Positions 1 through 12,479 of a DNA stretch of 64,000 bases are shown in pieces. A model generated the notes under the pieces. It made no database searches. It was given only the letters and a program-made list of their open reading frames with translations, and was not told the origin of the DNA. The stretch is from Cladopsammia gracilis (Eukaryota > Cnidaria > Anthozoa > Scleractinia > Dendrophylliidae): assembly GCA_022457155.1 (NCBI GenBank), contig JAJGOT010000420.1, forward strand, positions 432,001-496,000, written 5' to 3'. A program made the position numbers and the translations under genes. The number at the start of each line of letters is the position of its first letter. The first letter of the stretch is position 1.

Positions 1-30
1 CCTACCGAAAATCATCTTCAACACCGTACC

Positions 31-67
31 ATCATCATCATCATCATCATTATCATCATCATCATCA
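31..67. repeat. (ATC)n microsatellite
   Basis: About 12 ATC units with one interruption. Confidence 0.9.
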
Positions 68-69
68 TG

Positions 70-284
70 AGATTATTGCGAATAAAATACCCGTCATTCT
101 CTTAATTTAGAGCAAGTAAGGTAATTGCAGCCCTGTTCTCCCTAAAGGAGATAAAGGAGAATTGTTGATGAAGATAATTCTGGAAAAATAAAATAATAAT
201 GATTACGTTTTTGTCCGATTTTTTTTCCAGGATTATCTTACTCGCTCTAAATATATAAGAGAATAACTGGTATTTTATTCACAG
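70..284. repeat. Palindromic MITE overlapping the end of gene 1
   Basis: Arms of about 45 bp: GAATAAAATACCCGTCATTC at 74 and its imperfect reverse complement ending near 284 (TGGTATTTTATTCACA). About 120 bp lie between the arms. The stop codon of gene 1 and its last ten codons lie in the right arm. Confidence 0.75.
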
Positions 285-3200
285 TTGTATTCTGACGAAA
301 AACATAATCATCAAAGAGCAAAAAACCATGGCATTTTGGCCACGGACGTTTTTCATCCCAAACCGCCCTCCCTCTGCAAAGTTGCGTAACATTATACACC
401 AAAATGTTTGACTTTAACCCGAGCTTCCTTGGGTTTAGATTTGATGCTAGATCAAATACCTGCAGGGTTAAAAAACTAAATGTAAAAATATTTACATACA
501 TGTCAAACTTAAAGAAATACAAGATTTAGAAACTTACATTTCTTGATCCGTTCCACCTTTTGATCTCCACTGTTTTCATTTGCCACGTTCAATACAAACT
601 GTAATGCTTCTCTGCCTTTCTGATCATCGCTGCTGCTTAGCAACAGATCTTCGGCCTGTCTTCTAATTAAGATGAGCAATGACGTTGGAAAGCTTTGCTT
701 ACTGGCTGAGTCTAATGTCCCAGTTTGAACGGCAGACCCAGTAACAGAACCAGCATTTCCTGGGGTATTAGGAGCTGAAAACGACCATAAATTACTCATC
801 TTGCCTGTCATAAACTACAGCTGTTTGTACTTCAGAGACCAAGCCATCTTAATTCGGAGATAAGATCAAATGTTGGAGATTGAGTGAAGAGAACGCCAGG
901 CCTTAACCGCATTTAACCTGTCTCGAAGTTGGGTCTGACCAATGCGGTTTCTATTGTGCATTTAACTTTACAAGGGTGCTTTGCCATTTGTCAGAACTGG
1001 CCGGTGTGGCGGTCAATGCGTAAAAAATATGCCATAATTTTTTCGAACTGGCCGTCTAGACCGGTCAATTCTTAGATAGCATGCATTATTTTCAATTGAT
1101 GGACTTTCCTGGACGTCAGTTGTGCGTCTGTACCCGAGTAAGATAATGTAATGACCAATCAAAATGCGAATAGAATGCAGTATATTTAAAATAGAAATTG
1201 GGCCGGATTGTAGGACACCACTTACTAGATCCCGGTGCTCCTGTATCGCCATCATCACCTTTATCACCTCGCAAGCTTTCACTTTCGCCTCTATCCAGGC
1301 AACTGAAGCGTTCGCCTGGACGCTGAGGACATTCCCCTTTCCAGTTTCTCAATTTTTGCCTTCTTTTTTCTCTCTTATGCTCGGCACTACCTATAAAGCA
1401 ATATAAATAATTCATAATAAAAAAAGACGACGCGTTTGATTTTTAAACAAGACATGTTTGGGTATTTCTTAGTGTTTTGGAAACTATTATTGCTTAGCTA
1501 TTGTGTTGTGTTGTGGATATTATTTATTGTCTTTTGAATATTTTGTTTTACGCCATTTGGTGATTAAAACAAACGCCAAGAAACTGCCACAATTTTAGAC
1601 CGTTATAACAGTCTTCTTCAGTTGTATCGTACCCAGATCTCTCACGGTCAGGCGGAAGGGAGATCTCACATTTCAGTTCAGTACAAGTACGAGTGAGATC
1701 TGGGTACGAGATTACTTCAGTTGTAGAGAGAACAACAATTTACAAGTTATTAAAGGGAGCTCTTTAAAGCAATGACAATTAAGTATGAAATGAAATATTA
1801 AAAAGAAAAGAAAGTAAAAGAAACTCGACATAAGTGACAGAATTTTAAAGTTAAAGAGCTCTATAAATTAACTTGTAAATTGTTTTTTTTTTTCTCATAA
1901 AAACTGAAGAAGGCCGTTGCAATCAGGGTCCAAACATGTCTTGTTTAAAAATCATAATGCGTCGTCCTTTTTCTTAAATTTATAGCTAGAAAGTCTGCTA
2001 TTATCCAGACATTTTGGAAAAATAATTAAAAAGTACGAAAAACGTAATAACAGAAAGTGACCTGGGTTAAACAGGGTTAGTTTGTAAGCTTTTACTGTTG
2101 TCATTCTTTTATTAACAATAAATATTTATATAAAATACTACATATTACAAGTGAAATAACATAAACATTTTTATTAACAAGAAATACAATAGACCAATTT
2201 CGATATATTAAAATTCATACTTGGCTTCGAGGCTGAGGGGAATAAAATAAAAGAAATCACATCGAGGTTCAGGGATGAATAATTAATTTGTTTTGTTTTA
2301 TTCCCCTAAGCCTCGGGGCCAAGTATGAATTTTAATGTTTCGGAATTGGTCTATTGCTCATATTCATTTATTAATATAATGCAAGCGTCTTGCCTTTGTT
2401 ACCATGATGTCCGGGTTTTTTTCTATCTCCATGGGAATCTATATACCGGGTGCCCCACACTATAATATACTGTGGAAAGCACTCTCGTCCCTTTCCTCCA
2501 TTGCCTCCTGCGCCACCTACAAATGAAGAAAGTATTATACAATCTTGAAGTCGGGTGTTCATTTAATTCATCTTATAGAGTGACGCAGCTTTTAATTGAG
2601 GGTCTAAAGTAATTTCGCGATTACTTGGATATAAGATATTGGATATTGGTACACTTTGCGATGGCTAAAACATTTCGTACCACTGCCTCAACCAATCAGA
2701 AGTAAAACCAAAATAAATCGTGACTTACTCACACTGTTTTCCCGCGCTTGGCGCCGGCGACATGTATTTGCTTCGAGTCCTAGTTTCTGTGTTCTGAGTT
2801 TGGATTGTCTGTTTCTTTCGTGATTGGTCAGAGTACATGACTTTTGTAATTTGAGTTTTACGACACTCAACTGATAACTGCTCATAGCATAAATGCCGTA
2901 TATCATATCGTAATCACAGATAATCTGGGCGTTATATGATTTTAAAAACGGTTTCGACAGAATCTCATCCATCCAGTTTGCATTGCACGCCCACGGTCTT
3001 GCTTAGAAAATCAATAATGAATTTGGATTTTATGCAGCGAAATATGGTGACAAAAAAATGTTTACAGTAATCAACAATTAGTGGCTTCTTATCCTTTGAC
3101 AGCTGCTTATAATTAAAAGCCGTGAATACCATCTTACCCTGTCCCCCGACTCCATTCGTGGCTGGCGGAGCTCCATTTCCCCTGCACGACTTCAATTTCA

Positions 3201-6200
3201 CCTGTCCGTTTAAGTTTCTGTATCGAATGTTTACATTGCCTGCGTTTCCACCATTTCCTAAATAAAAAAAAGATAATATATACAATTAAAATGAAACTGG
3301 AAGGTAAATTTTAGCTGCTCTAAGATCCATAACTATCTACAATAGAACACCGCTTAACAACCACCCCGTTAATACAGCCACCTCTTTATTACGAACGCTT
3401 CTTTTAGCCCAAACAAACACATATAAACATACATGAGACCAATCTTGTTACACATATGGTTACCCCGTTAATACGGCCACATTTTGGTAACCCTATGACG
3501 GCTGGATAAACGAGATTTCACCGTACCTTCAAAACTAGCCCTTAGGACTTAGCTTAGCCCTTATAAGGATTTTATTGTTCTTTTCTCCAATGCTTTTCCC
3601 CACTCGTGGCCAGCTTGAAGTTTTCTCACACTCTATAAAATTATTGATTAATTGATTGATTGATTGATTGGATTATCATTTGTTACAACTGACCGGTTGG
3701 AGTGATCAGTTCGTAAATGAAATTATACAGCTTTTAATATAAAGAAATTTTCTATAAGTCCATCAAATGGTGTATGCTATTTACGAATTGAGCAGACTGG
3801 TCGGCCAGTCCTGACAAAATTAATAGTAAACGCCGCGATAAAACATCCCAAGTAAACGTTTTAATATATCACCAGTGGTGAATGAAGGTAAAGAGCAATT
3901 GCAGGCTACATACATATTTGCTTCCAGTCCTCAGTAATTGGATCATTAAAAGCCTGGTTTTCATATATCGGGAAAATCCCAGATGATCGGGGATTTTGCT
4001 GTTCGCGCTCGTCTCAGATTTTGCCGATATGTCGGAAAAATCGCCGATCATCGCAGAAATCTGGGACGCGTCGGAAAAATAGAAACACTCGATTCCCGAT
4101 TTGTCCCCGACTATCCCAGATGATCGGGGATGTCTACGATTGACGGGACGGTCGGAAAACAGCGAAATTCCCGATCGTCTGGGATTTTTCCGACATATGG
4201 AACCCAGGCTTTAGGTTGTCTTTCCTTGTTGGTCATTGGTCAGGTGATTACATTGGTTTTCTCTTCACGACAGTCGCTCAAAAACAACTCTAATGATACA
4301 CTGAAAATTCCAGTAATTGATTTTGCTTATAGATAACCAGGATAGCAATGGATTGCAATTTGAAACTTTAAATTTAGGCCTTATTTTACAAAATACTGAT
4401 CGCGTCTTTAGTTTATCGTGTGAAGGATCCTTAAGACTGAACTGTTGCCGTACCAGGCGTTCCTGCATTGCCTCCATTTTTTCCTCTTTGTCCCGTAATT
4501 CCTTTGTGTCCTTTGATGTCATCGCAAGTGCAATAATCCGTTTGGCCAGAACAGGCACTGCGCCCTTTGCTTGGTTGCTACAAGGAAAACATTTTATGTC
4601 AGCATGCACAAAATAAGTTGCCGATTTGACCGGTAAATACACCTTATTCGATGGTTTAACAGGTAATACGCGCGGATATTTTATTTTTTAGTATTTTTTC
4701 GAGCCCCGCAGGGGCGAGAAAAAATGCGAGCAATGAGTAAAATGTCCGCACGTATTATCTGTTAAACCATCGAATAAGGGATTTATTATTCGACTGAAAT
4801 TATTATATCATTATGATAGCTTGTGTCTTGAAACCGGAATGCTAAGGTGTAATACGGCAATCTACTGTGTAATACGCTCGGATATTTTGCGTGTTCTCTT
4901 TCCCATATAAGGTAAAATGACGTCACAGTCGAATAATAAAATGCCTTATACTTATACTCTTGTTAAAGTCTTGTTTCACATACAAATCCGTATTAGTCCT
5001 TTCCTTAAAATACCAGTAATTGATACTCTTTAATGTGCACTGGATCTCTCATTGACGTAATAATGCCGAGAATGCCCCTCCCCTAAATCCGCCCCTCGAA
5101 TTCTGGAATTATAAAACATTGCTTCTGCTTGATTCAAATAGAAGTAAAGTCCTAAAGTGATGACTAAACTGAACTAAACTAGAGTTAACTAAACTAAACT
5201 AAATTTGTGAAATTATGGGATCTGATGAAATTTTTGAAAAAGTATGCTCGCTTGCCAAAATCAGCATCGTATTACAATTTACTGTAGGCATAGTGTGATG
5301 ACTCCATACAAATAAATTCTTCTAAGTTTGCCTTAGATCTAACGGTTTAAGTATAATTTGCGGCGTCACACTTTAGGACTATACTCAAAAACACAAGAAA
5401 AACCATCATGTTAAATTTGTACGCTTGAATGAACTTATTATTCAAATTATGGTGTTGAGATTAAGTTGATGCATGGCTCGTTCAACTTGTGCCAAGATCA
5501 AATGACACTGGAAATGGATACCACTTGAAACAGTATTAATACGAGGCTCAACAGCACTTCAAAAAATATTATGGTATTTTTAAAGAAGGTCTTTACAACT
5601 ATGAAATTGAGATTTTGCACATACATACTGTAAGCAATTATATATAAAGTAAGTCAGCTTGGGTAACTTACTTACGAAAAATAACATTTCATGAAACAAT
5701 TTGACAAAAATTTCTTTAAATGAAGACGCTTTAAAAGATCCTGAGCATGTCTCTTACCGTGTGACCGCTGGATGGTGCTCTTTCACCATTACCGCCTTTT
5801 TGTCCTTCGTGTCCATCTCCCGCATTAGATGTGACGTCAAGAATGCCATTAATAGTGTCGCAAAAGATGTCGACTGCAAGTTACAAAAAGTATTGTAAAG
5901 ATTCATTTACTAGTTTTTTTGGTTTAGACACTGGTAGAAGTGCAAACTAAATAAAAAACTAAACCTATTCAGTTATTGTCAAAACATTTCCTCATCCATC
6001 TCCCATTAGATCGCTCCCGAAGAAGTTTAAATTTCGTGACCCCATTTCTACCTAAGAGATTATTGTGTAACACATTCGATTCTGTGTAAACAGTAGCTCG
6101 GAAGAGGTTAAGGCCGGAATGTATATTATTTTGTAAAATTCATTGATAATTCGTAAAGGTACTAACAAATAGAAATGAGCCATTCCAATCACATAGTTAC

Positions 6201-9200
6201 CCTGTATATCAGATACAACTCACTAGTGGTTGTATGTAATTTACATTCCAGATACAACTCACTAGTGGTTGTATATATCTAATTTACATGTGAATGTGAA
6301 TTTCAAAAGTTGTTGACTACATTCGCGTTCTTGTTGTATTGGCACTATTCATTCACTCGGCTGCGCCTCGTGATTGTATAGGCCGATACAACACTCCCAC
6401 TCATGTAGTAAACATTACGTCTAGTTTAGGGATTTCCTCTCACCCTGTGGGCCGTTTACACCATCATTGCCATTATCTCCATTCTTTCCTGTTTGCAATG
6501 TTGGTGTTGAATACTTTTGATCCCAATTTGGTGAAGAGACAACAATCTTACTTCCTGATGCACCCACAATCTCCCGCGCGTATATCTTAATATTTTGTAT
6601 TCCTGTAAGGTCAACTGTATCCTGTGGAGATCAACATAAGGGTGTAATGTAAGGTATGGTACGATATTGCTGTGGGATGTTTGTTCCGTAAAGTTTTGTG
6701 TTTTATATAACTTGCGATTTTAGTTAGCGATCGAGGTTTCAAGTGTTGGCTACTTGCACTGAATGCAGCGAATGTACTGTGCTCAAACTTTTAAAAAATA
6801 ATTTAAAGCTTATGTTTCTCCGTAAAAACACTCCAAACACTTGGGTTAAGACACCACAAGATCAAGCTGTGTACAGCTTCTTGTTATCTGTATTGTATTA
6901 ATATCGTGTTGTATTTACCTTAACGTAAAGAGTATCTGCGAGAATTTCCAGCTTTGGAACAAGTTCCATAGTTTCTCTTATAGCAGCAAAGTTGAATTTC
7001 TTTTGTTTAAGTAACCTCTCCCGCAAGTAATGCAAATGGATGACTCGTCCTAGAGCTTGATAGTTCTCTTAAATAAAACCAGATAAATAACAACAAATCA
7101 ATAGTCTATATCAACCAACGGGCACAGGATATGATAGCTTTAACAGACCCTATCATACAATTTTATTTAATTCAATTGATTGTATTTAAACTAGAAAAAA
7201 ATTAATGTATTTTCAAATATAATTGCACTTAACGGCTTTCACTTCCAGAGTCAATTATGGAGACATGTAGTGCAGTTCTAACTTTTGAGTCTGTGGATGA
7301 AATCCTATGGTGTGACCATTCAAATGAAACCTCTTCAGCAGTACTTTTGCATGGTACCATTTGTTCTAACTTTTGAGTCTGTGGACGAAATCCTATGGTG
7401 TGACCATTCATATGTAACCTCTTCAGCAGTACTTTTGCATGGTACCATTTGTTCTAACTTTTGAGTCTGTTGATGAAATCCTATGGTGTGACCATTCAAA
7501 TAAAACCTCTTCAGCAGTACTTTTGCATGGTACCATTTGTTCTAACTTTTGAGTCTGTTGATGAAATCCTATGGTGTGACCATTCAAATGAAACCTCTTC
7601 AGCAGTACTTTTGCATGGTAACATTTGTTCTAACTTTTGAGTCTGTTGATGAAATCCTATGGTGTGACCATTCAAATGAAACCTCTTCAGCAGTACTTTT
7701 GCATGGTAACATTTGTTCTAACTTTTGAGTCTGTTGATGAAATCCTATGGTGTGACCATTCAAATGAAACCTCTTCAGCAGTACTTTTGCATGGTACCAT
7801 TTGTTCTAACTTTTGAGTCTGTGAATGAAATGCTACGGTGTGACCATTCAAATGAAACCTCTTTAGTAGTACTTTTGCATGGTACCATTTGTTCTAACTT
7901 TTGAGTCTGTGGATGAAATCCTACGGTGTGACCATTCAAATGAAACCTCTTTGGCAGTACTTTTGCATGGTAGCAATTGTTTTTCAGTACATAAAATAAC
8001 GAAATTTAGGATTTTTCTTGATTTTTTAAAAATTTGTCACTCTCAGGATGAGTTACAGGGTTAAAGAAATAGTATAAGCATATGTCTTACCGCCGATTTT
8101 CACTATAGATGGAGTTTGGATCCATTTTGGTGATGGTATTGTGACATTTGGTAAGTTTTGTTGATTCGCGGGGTTTGTGAAGACGAGAGAAGAGCATCGT
8201 CCAGCACTGTCAACTTGGCCTGTTGCTAAGTATAAAAGATAAATATACCTAATTTGATGGTTCGATAGGTAAAATGCGCGGATGTATTCGAGTTGCGTAG
8301 TATTTTTTCAAGCCCCCTAGGGGTGAGGAAAAATGCGTGCAACGAATATTCTCTGTCAATACAGCCATCATTTTTCGCCCAGTATTTCACTCTCGTCCAG
8401 AACGCGAGCATTATATTTTAACTTTGTTCTGTTGCTAACCTGTCAAATCGGTATGCCACAGTATAATACGCTCATATATTTTCCGACGTTATATTCGAAT
8501 AATAATAATGCTCAAAATAATCGTCAAGATTTTAAAAAAATTAGCATAATATTTAAACATCCTCCTCAGATAATAACACGCTTGAGAAATTGATTCTCAC
8601 GTAACGTATAAGGCTATGCGCTGGTATCGTATCTTGTAAAGCACATCACAGGTAATCTATTAAAATATTTTATAAATATTGGAACACCACAAAAACCCAA
8701 GGGGGTTCCCCTTTTGTACATGGTGTGACCCTCCTATACGTCCGAGGACAGAAACCTGTAAGTGGATTAAAACGTGTGACGCATTCACAGCTTCTGAATA
8801 TTCATTTTTTGCTTAGTACCATTTGGAAACCACTCAGTCCCTCGAGATTGAAAGCACGTTGTTCTAGCGAACTGATAGGTTAATATTTTTATCTTGATTT
8901 TCCAAATATGGATATAACAACTTCTTAGCAAATCGAATAATCGGAAGTTTGTTTTGAAGCGTACAAGAGACCGTTGCAACCCACTTAAGGCTGGTTTTCA
9001 CTAGTGCATAAGCATAAGCATAAGCCAACATAAGCAGACTCAGTAACGTGTTATTCATTAGTTCCAGTTGTTCGAACAAAACAGAACAATAGGCACTAAT
9101 GATCAACGTGTTACTGAGTCTGCGTATGTTGGCTTGTGCTTATGCTTTTGCGCTAGTGAAAACCAGCCCTTATGCGTTTCTGCCGAGGGTTAATTTACTC

Positions 9201-11720
9201 CTTTACAGTTGGTTGACTACCTTGTCCAGGTGCTGGTGTTGAAGGAGGAGCTGTTGTTGGGCCTGTAGAATGAGATCACAGATAAGTTTACCTTATTTAT
9301 TTTACCTAAATATTATGGGTTTCATTTCAAGCATGTTTTCTTACAAAAATATCGAGAAAAATTGAAACTATGTGTGAAATTGCGCGCAATGTCGCACCAT
9401 GTCCCAAATAGTTGACCTTGATGTATAATGATTTATACGCTAACATGGTACATTTCATGATTGTCTATCTTAGGCCCAGTTCAAACGTCGAACTTCACAT
9501 GTGCCGAACCTAATGCAAATCAGCAAAATCTATTGTTCTTGCTCATTTGCATTAGGTTCGGCACATGTGAAGTTCAACGTTTGAACTGGGCCTTAGTCAT
9601 TTTTAGTTAGTCAATATAGCTGGCACGTGTGCTAACATTGTAGAAGGAGTTGTTTATAGATTGTTCCCGTAGAATGTGATCACTGATAGGTTTGTCATAT
9701 TAATATTATGTGTAGAACGTGAAAACACTGACGGCTGATTGTCCTTTCTCTGGAAAGCCTTCCATACGAATTCAGCTCTTGGACAATCCAGTCACACAAG
9801 GCACTTAACTTAGGAACGATTGCGCATGCAAAGTATTTGGGCGCGAATTCTTTTTTTTTTTTTCTTCCTGTGGCGTTGCCGTTTTCGTTGGCGTTGTCAG
9901 AACAGTGACATTTTCATCCTTTGGGAATAAAACTATATTTTTATACAAACGATTTCTATTGTTTCTGACCCCCAACATGGGCGCCGTGCAAACCACCAAT
10001 AGATAATTGGACGGCCAAAGGTTTTTGGACGGCCATTCTCTAGATTGGTCACCTAGCAATTTTTAGCTATATATAGTGTACCTGGCGTGGGTGCAGGCCT
10101 TGGTCGAGGAGGTATATAAGGTTCTTCTGCTGGCCGTGGATCTGTAAAAAGATGTATATCGAAGCATATTTTACCCTCGGAGAGGCGTACAGAAGAGGGA
10201 AATGCCACCTCTCCCTCTCCCCCCCCCCCCCCCCCCCAGCGCCTCAACAAATCTCTTAAGCGGCATTCATTTTGGAAAGCTAAGGCTTTCAGTGGTTGTT
10301 CATCCTTTTTTCGGACATATTTTGATGTGAATTTTTTTGTACGACACGTAAATGTTTCCATGGTTACCAAGTTAGATAGGCATGTCTACCAAAATGTTGG
10401 ATTATTTGTTGTTAAATACTTTGGTTTTCTTACTTTTCTAGTCTATTTTATTATCCTTTATTGAAGCTTTTTTTTTGGACGTAATTTAAGTCGTTTGACG
10501 TCATTATAGACATGTGACTATCTCATCGTTTGTAGAGGAGAAGATGGGCTATCTATTTTAACGACGTTAAAATATTGTAACACAGCAAAAATCCTGAGGT
10601 GTCCAGCAACACCCCCCCCCCCCCCCCCCCCCCCTTTTGTGCCACGATGGGAGTATAAATTTGCTTGTATATTTCCGAAGGTTAACCTATATTATGATCG
10701 GCCGGGTTTTTATATACTGGGTAAAGAAAATATTCTTAAGTTATCCAATGAGATGTGAGTTGATCAAACTACACTTCCACCTTTCGTCTGGCCATCGAAA
10801 CGCGTTTTTGAAATAACTTATTAAAAGCCTGATAAACTAAAAAAAAACCAAGCTTGAAAAGGAGCACATCAATTGAAAGCAAACTTACCAGAAACATGTA
10901 ACAATTCCATTAGGTAAAAATCAAGGGACCGATTCTCAACTTAGACGTACCGTGGTTTAAAAGCACTGATTTGATGGAGCTCTAAACCAGTTTAGATTAA
11001 TTTTATCAGGTTTAAGTTTAAGTTAATGAATGATTTTTTGACTCCATGTGCTTTATGCCATCTTACAAACGACATTTAAAATATCGATCAATATCGGGTT
11101 CGCAAGACTGAAATCGATTTAGACCGCGGTTTTGTTAAGGCCTATTTACACGCTGCGATTTGTCGTGCCGATTTGTCGTTCCCGAGAAATCGTGATGCAA
11201 ATCGGCGCGTGTAAATGGCGACCCGATGCGCGCGCGATTTCAGTCCGACATGTTGGCCGATTCGGAAAAAATCTGTGATCGCTTCACAGATTTTCGCGTG
11301 TCGGGCCCGATTTTAAAAACGAAAACACAATCTGAACAAGAAATCACGCAAAACAAATTTTATCTGCAGTATTTAAACTAACAACAACCTAAATAACCTA
11401 TTGGATATCATTTGTTTTTCAAGAAGTTCTTAGCAGAAACGTTTTGAAATAAAAAAAGTTCATGTACAATGCTTGCACTGTACAAAGAGCGCGCGCACGG
11501 TTTGTCGTGGCCGACAAATCGGCCCGACAAATCGCAGCGTGTAAATAGGCCTTTAATTAAATTCCGCCTAAACTTCCTTTAAATAAACGGACCAAAGCCG
11601 TTTCTGAGTTATAAACCTTATACCTCGATGCTTGATTTTGCCTTTCCTTGCACTTCTCGCTTGGGCTTCAATAATTTCCAAGAAAAGCAGCAAAACAATG
11701 CAGGCGAATTTAAACGCCAT
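247..11720 (-). CDS. Gene 1: secreted collagen-like (Gly-rich) protein, 13 exons
   Basis: Exons in transcript order: 11720-11624, 10141-10082, 9262-9221, 8219-8091, 7067-6919, 6621-6444, 5873-5758, 4577-4454, 3257-3138, 2516-2403, 1390-1226, 774-538 and 446-247. Each has GT-AG borders and the phases chain without a break to 577 codons including the stop. The start gives a hydrophobic signal peptide (MAFKFACIVLLLFL, likely cleaved after AQA at residue 21), then a basic stretch. Residues 33-67 are a Pro/Thr-rich linker and about 68-200 a non-collagenous region. From about 205 to 435 there are Gly-rich, loosely Gly-X-Y blocks (for example GHKGITGQRGKNGGNAG and GDKGDDGDTGAPG) mixed with Cys-containing segments. 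Residues 433-510 look helical and charged. I infer an extracellular matrix or mucus role; no specific family is recognised. The last exon is the least certain, because no AATAAA is visible below it and the protein may continue outside the window. Confidence 0.75.
1226..3257 (-). CDS. Gene 1 collagen-like exon block (exons 9-11)
   Basis: Three exons (3257-3138, 2516-2403, 1390-1226) all begin and end inside a Gly codon or next to one, in the same phase, so each is a symmetric exon that could be added or lost without a frameshift. They encode GNGGNAGNV, GGAGGNGGKGRE and RGDKGDDGDTGAPG type repeats, separated by Cys-containing non-repeat segments. This is known for collagen-type genes and suggests growth by exon duplication. 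Perfect Gly-X-Y register holds only for short runs, so a long stable triple helix is not predicted. Confidence 0.7.
1421..1977. repeat. Inverted-repeat element with nested hairpins
   Basis: The left end AAAAAGACGACGCGTTTGAT, followed by TTTTTAAACAAGACATGTTT, is mirrored at 1935-1975. Inside, an AGATCTGGGTACGA hairpin (about 1640-1715) and an ACAATTTACAAGTTA hairpin (about 1733-1892) are nested. It lies in the intron between exons 10 and 11 of gene 1. Confidence 0.75.
2187..2356. repeat. Palindromic MITE
   Basis: CAATAGACCAATT begins the left arm and the right arm ends AATTGGTCTATTG. Arms extend about 70 bp through TTCATACTTGGC and the GAGGCT..AGGGGAATAA core. Confidence 0.85.
2655..2960. repeat. 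Dispersed repeat, family with GATTGGTCAGAGTA motif
   Basis: Contains CGTGACTTACTCACAC, TTTCCCGCGCTTGGC and GTGATTGGTCAGAGTA. The same ordered motifs recur at about 27625-27715 and 37360-37560, and partly at about 54400-54480. The family identity is unknown. Confidence 0.6.
3947..4213. repeat. Palindromic MITE
   Basis: Arms AAAGCCTGGTTTTCATATAT and its near complement ending ATGGAACCCAGGCTTT. The body is rich in CCCGATCATC-type palindromes. Confidence 0.8.
4642..4779. repeat. Palindromic MITE
   Basis: Arms CCTTATTCGATGGTTTAACA and its exact complement, around a GAGCCCCGCAGGGGCGAG centre. A relative lies at 8226-8480 (AATTTGATGGTTCGATAGG, GCCCCCTAGGGG). Confidence 0.85.
7245..8065 (+). repeat. 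Dispersed element with an 88-bp tandem array (8 units)
   Basis: Units start GTTCTAACTTTTGAGTCTGT at 7275, 7363 and every 88 bp to about 7985. They contain CATTCAAATGAAACCTCTTC and AGTACTTTTGCATGGTA. The leader TCAATTATGGAGACATGTAG and the tail with AACGAAATTTAGGATTTTT are shared with the opposite-strand copy at 32800-33175, so this is a defined element, not only a local expansion. It lies in intron 4 of gene 1. Confidence 0.9.
8226..8480. repeat. Degenerate copy of the 4642-4779 MITE family
   Basis: It shares the order GATGGTT, AGGTAA-ATGCGCGGA, TATTTTTTCAAGCCCC and AAAATGCG-GCAA with the element at 4642-4779, but the right arm is poorly kept. Confidence 0.5.
8988..9169. repeat. MITE with TTA target duplication
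   Basis: Arms AGGCTGGTTTTCACTAGTG and CGCTAGTGAAAACCAGCCC, flanked by TTA at 8985-8987 and 9170-9172. A 3-bp TTA duplication fits PIF/Harbinger-type elements. Confidence 0.85.
9473..9592. repeat. MITE with TTA target duplication
   Basis: A near-perfect palindrome: GGCCCAGTTCAAACGTCGAA and its complement at 9573-9592, flanked by TTA on both sides. Only a short centre is unpaired. Confidence 0.88.
11138..11552. repeat. MITE with TTA target duplication
   Basis: Arms AGGCCTATTTACACGCTGCG and its complement at 11533-11552, flanked by TTA at 11135-11137 and 11553-11555. It lies between exons 1 and 2 of gene 1. Confidence 0.87.
11624..11720 (-). CDS. Gene 1 exon 1: signal peptide exon
   Basis: The ATG is at 11720-11718. 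It is followed by 12-13 hydrophobic residues and a small-residue cleavage site (EAQA), then a basic tail ending in KIKHR and a GT donor in phase 1. Just upstream on the minus strand, TTTTCGCAG precedes GTAAGAG and the ATG. This may be the acceptor of a 5' UTR intron, so the transcription start could lie beyond 11.8 kb. The leftover base joins exon 2 to make Asp33. Confidence 0.75.
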
Positions 11721-12349
11721 CTCTTACCTGCGAAAACAAAGTAAAATGATACAAAAGGCGAGGTTGGTAATAAAAATAACTGTACACTTTCCAGTATTTT
11801 CGTCTCGATCGTTAGTTTGTGAGGTAAGGTAATAAAATCAATAAATTATTTTGCACCTTATGTAAAAGCAATCCTTTTTCGCTACTTCAGTTGTAACTTT
11901 CCCGAATTGCAAGGATTGTTCAAAACAGTAAGCAGGTTACGGCAAACCTTTAATCAAATAAACCACGAAATATACCCGCTCCCTTCTCAGCAAGGAGTCC
12001 GTCTTTCTTGCCATTGTGAACGACAGTTGAACCCAAGTTATATTAAATCTTAAGTAAAAAATGTCTACAGCTAAGTCCTTTCAAAATAACCGTAGAAATA
12101 TATTCCGATGTTTTCGTTTCAAGGTGTGCTGGTGATAGGTGCAAAATGAATATTAAAGTTATATCAGAATGTCTTCAAATACCCTAATAAAACATTTTAT
12201 TGACTGTTTCAAATTAAAATAAGTAACTTGAAGCTGTCCTTCTTGAAAATACACATTTTAGTTGCACTATAACATTTCAAGCATGTAACGTTCTTTTTTG
12301 CATTTTATAGTTTTAATTTTGCTGTTTGTTATTGTTAGTACATGATTCA

Positions 12350-12467
12350 ACTTTTGTTGATCAACATATGTTGCGACTGCTGTTCAACGTTTGTTGATCA
12401 ACATATGTTGCAACTGCTGTTCAACGTTTGTTGATCAACATATATTGCGACTGCTGTTCAACGGTGT
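12350..12467. repeat. 37-bp tandem repeat, three units
   Basis: Unit TGTTCAACGTTTGTTGATCA followed by ACATATGTTGCAACTGC. The core TTGTTGATCAACA is itself palindromic. Confidence 0.85.
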
Positions 12468-12479
12468 ATCATGCAATGC

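Noticed and set aside
459..538. Alternative acceptor at CTGCAG (about 459) for the last exon of gene 1
   Set aside because: It would need phase 0 from the previous exon, while the strong AAAT/GTAAGT donor leaves one base; the acceptor at 447-448 (TCTAG) restores the frame. It remains the weakest join in the model.
4265..4642. 125-codon minus-strand frame with EEKMEAMQERL
   Set aside because: The exon here is read in another frame (DDIKGHKGITGQRGKNGG), which fits the collagen-like repeats and both splice phases.
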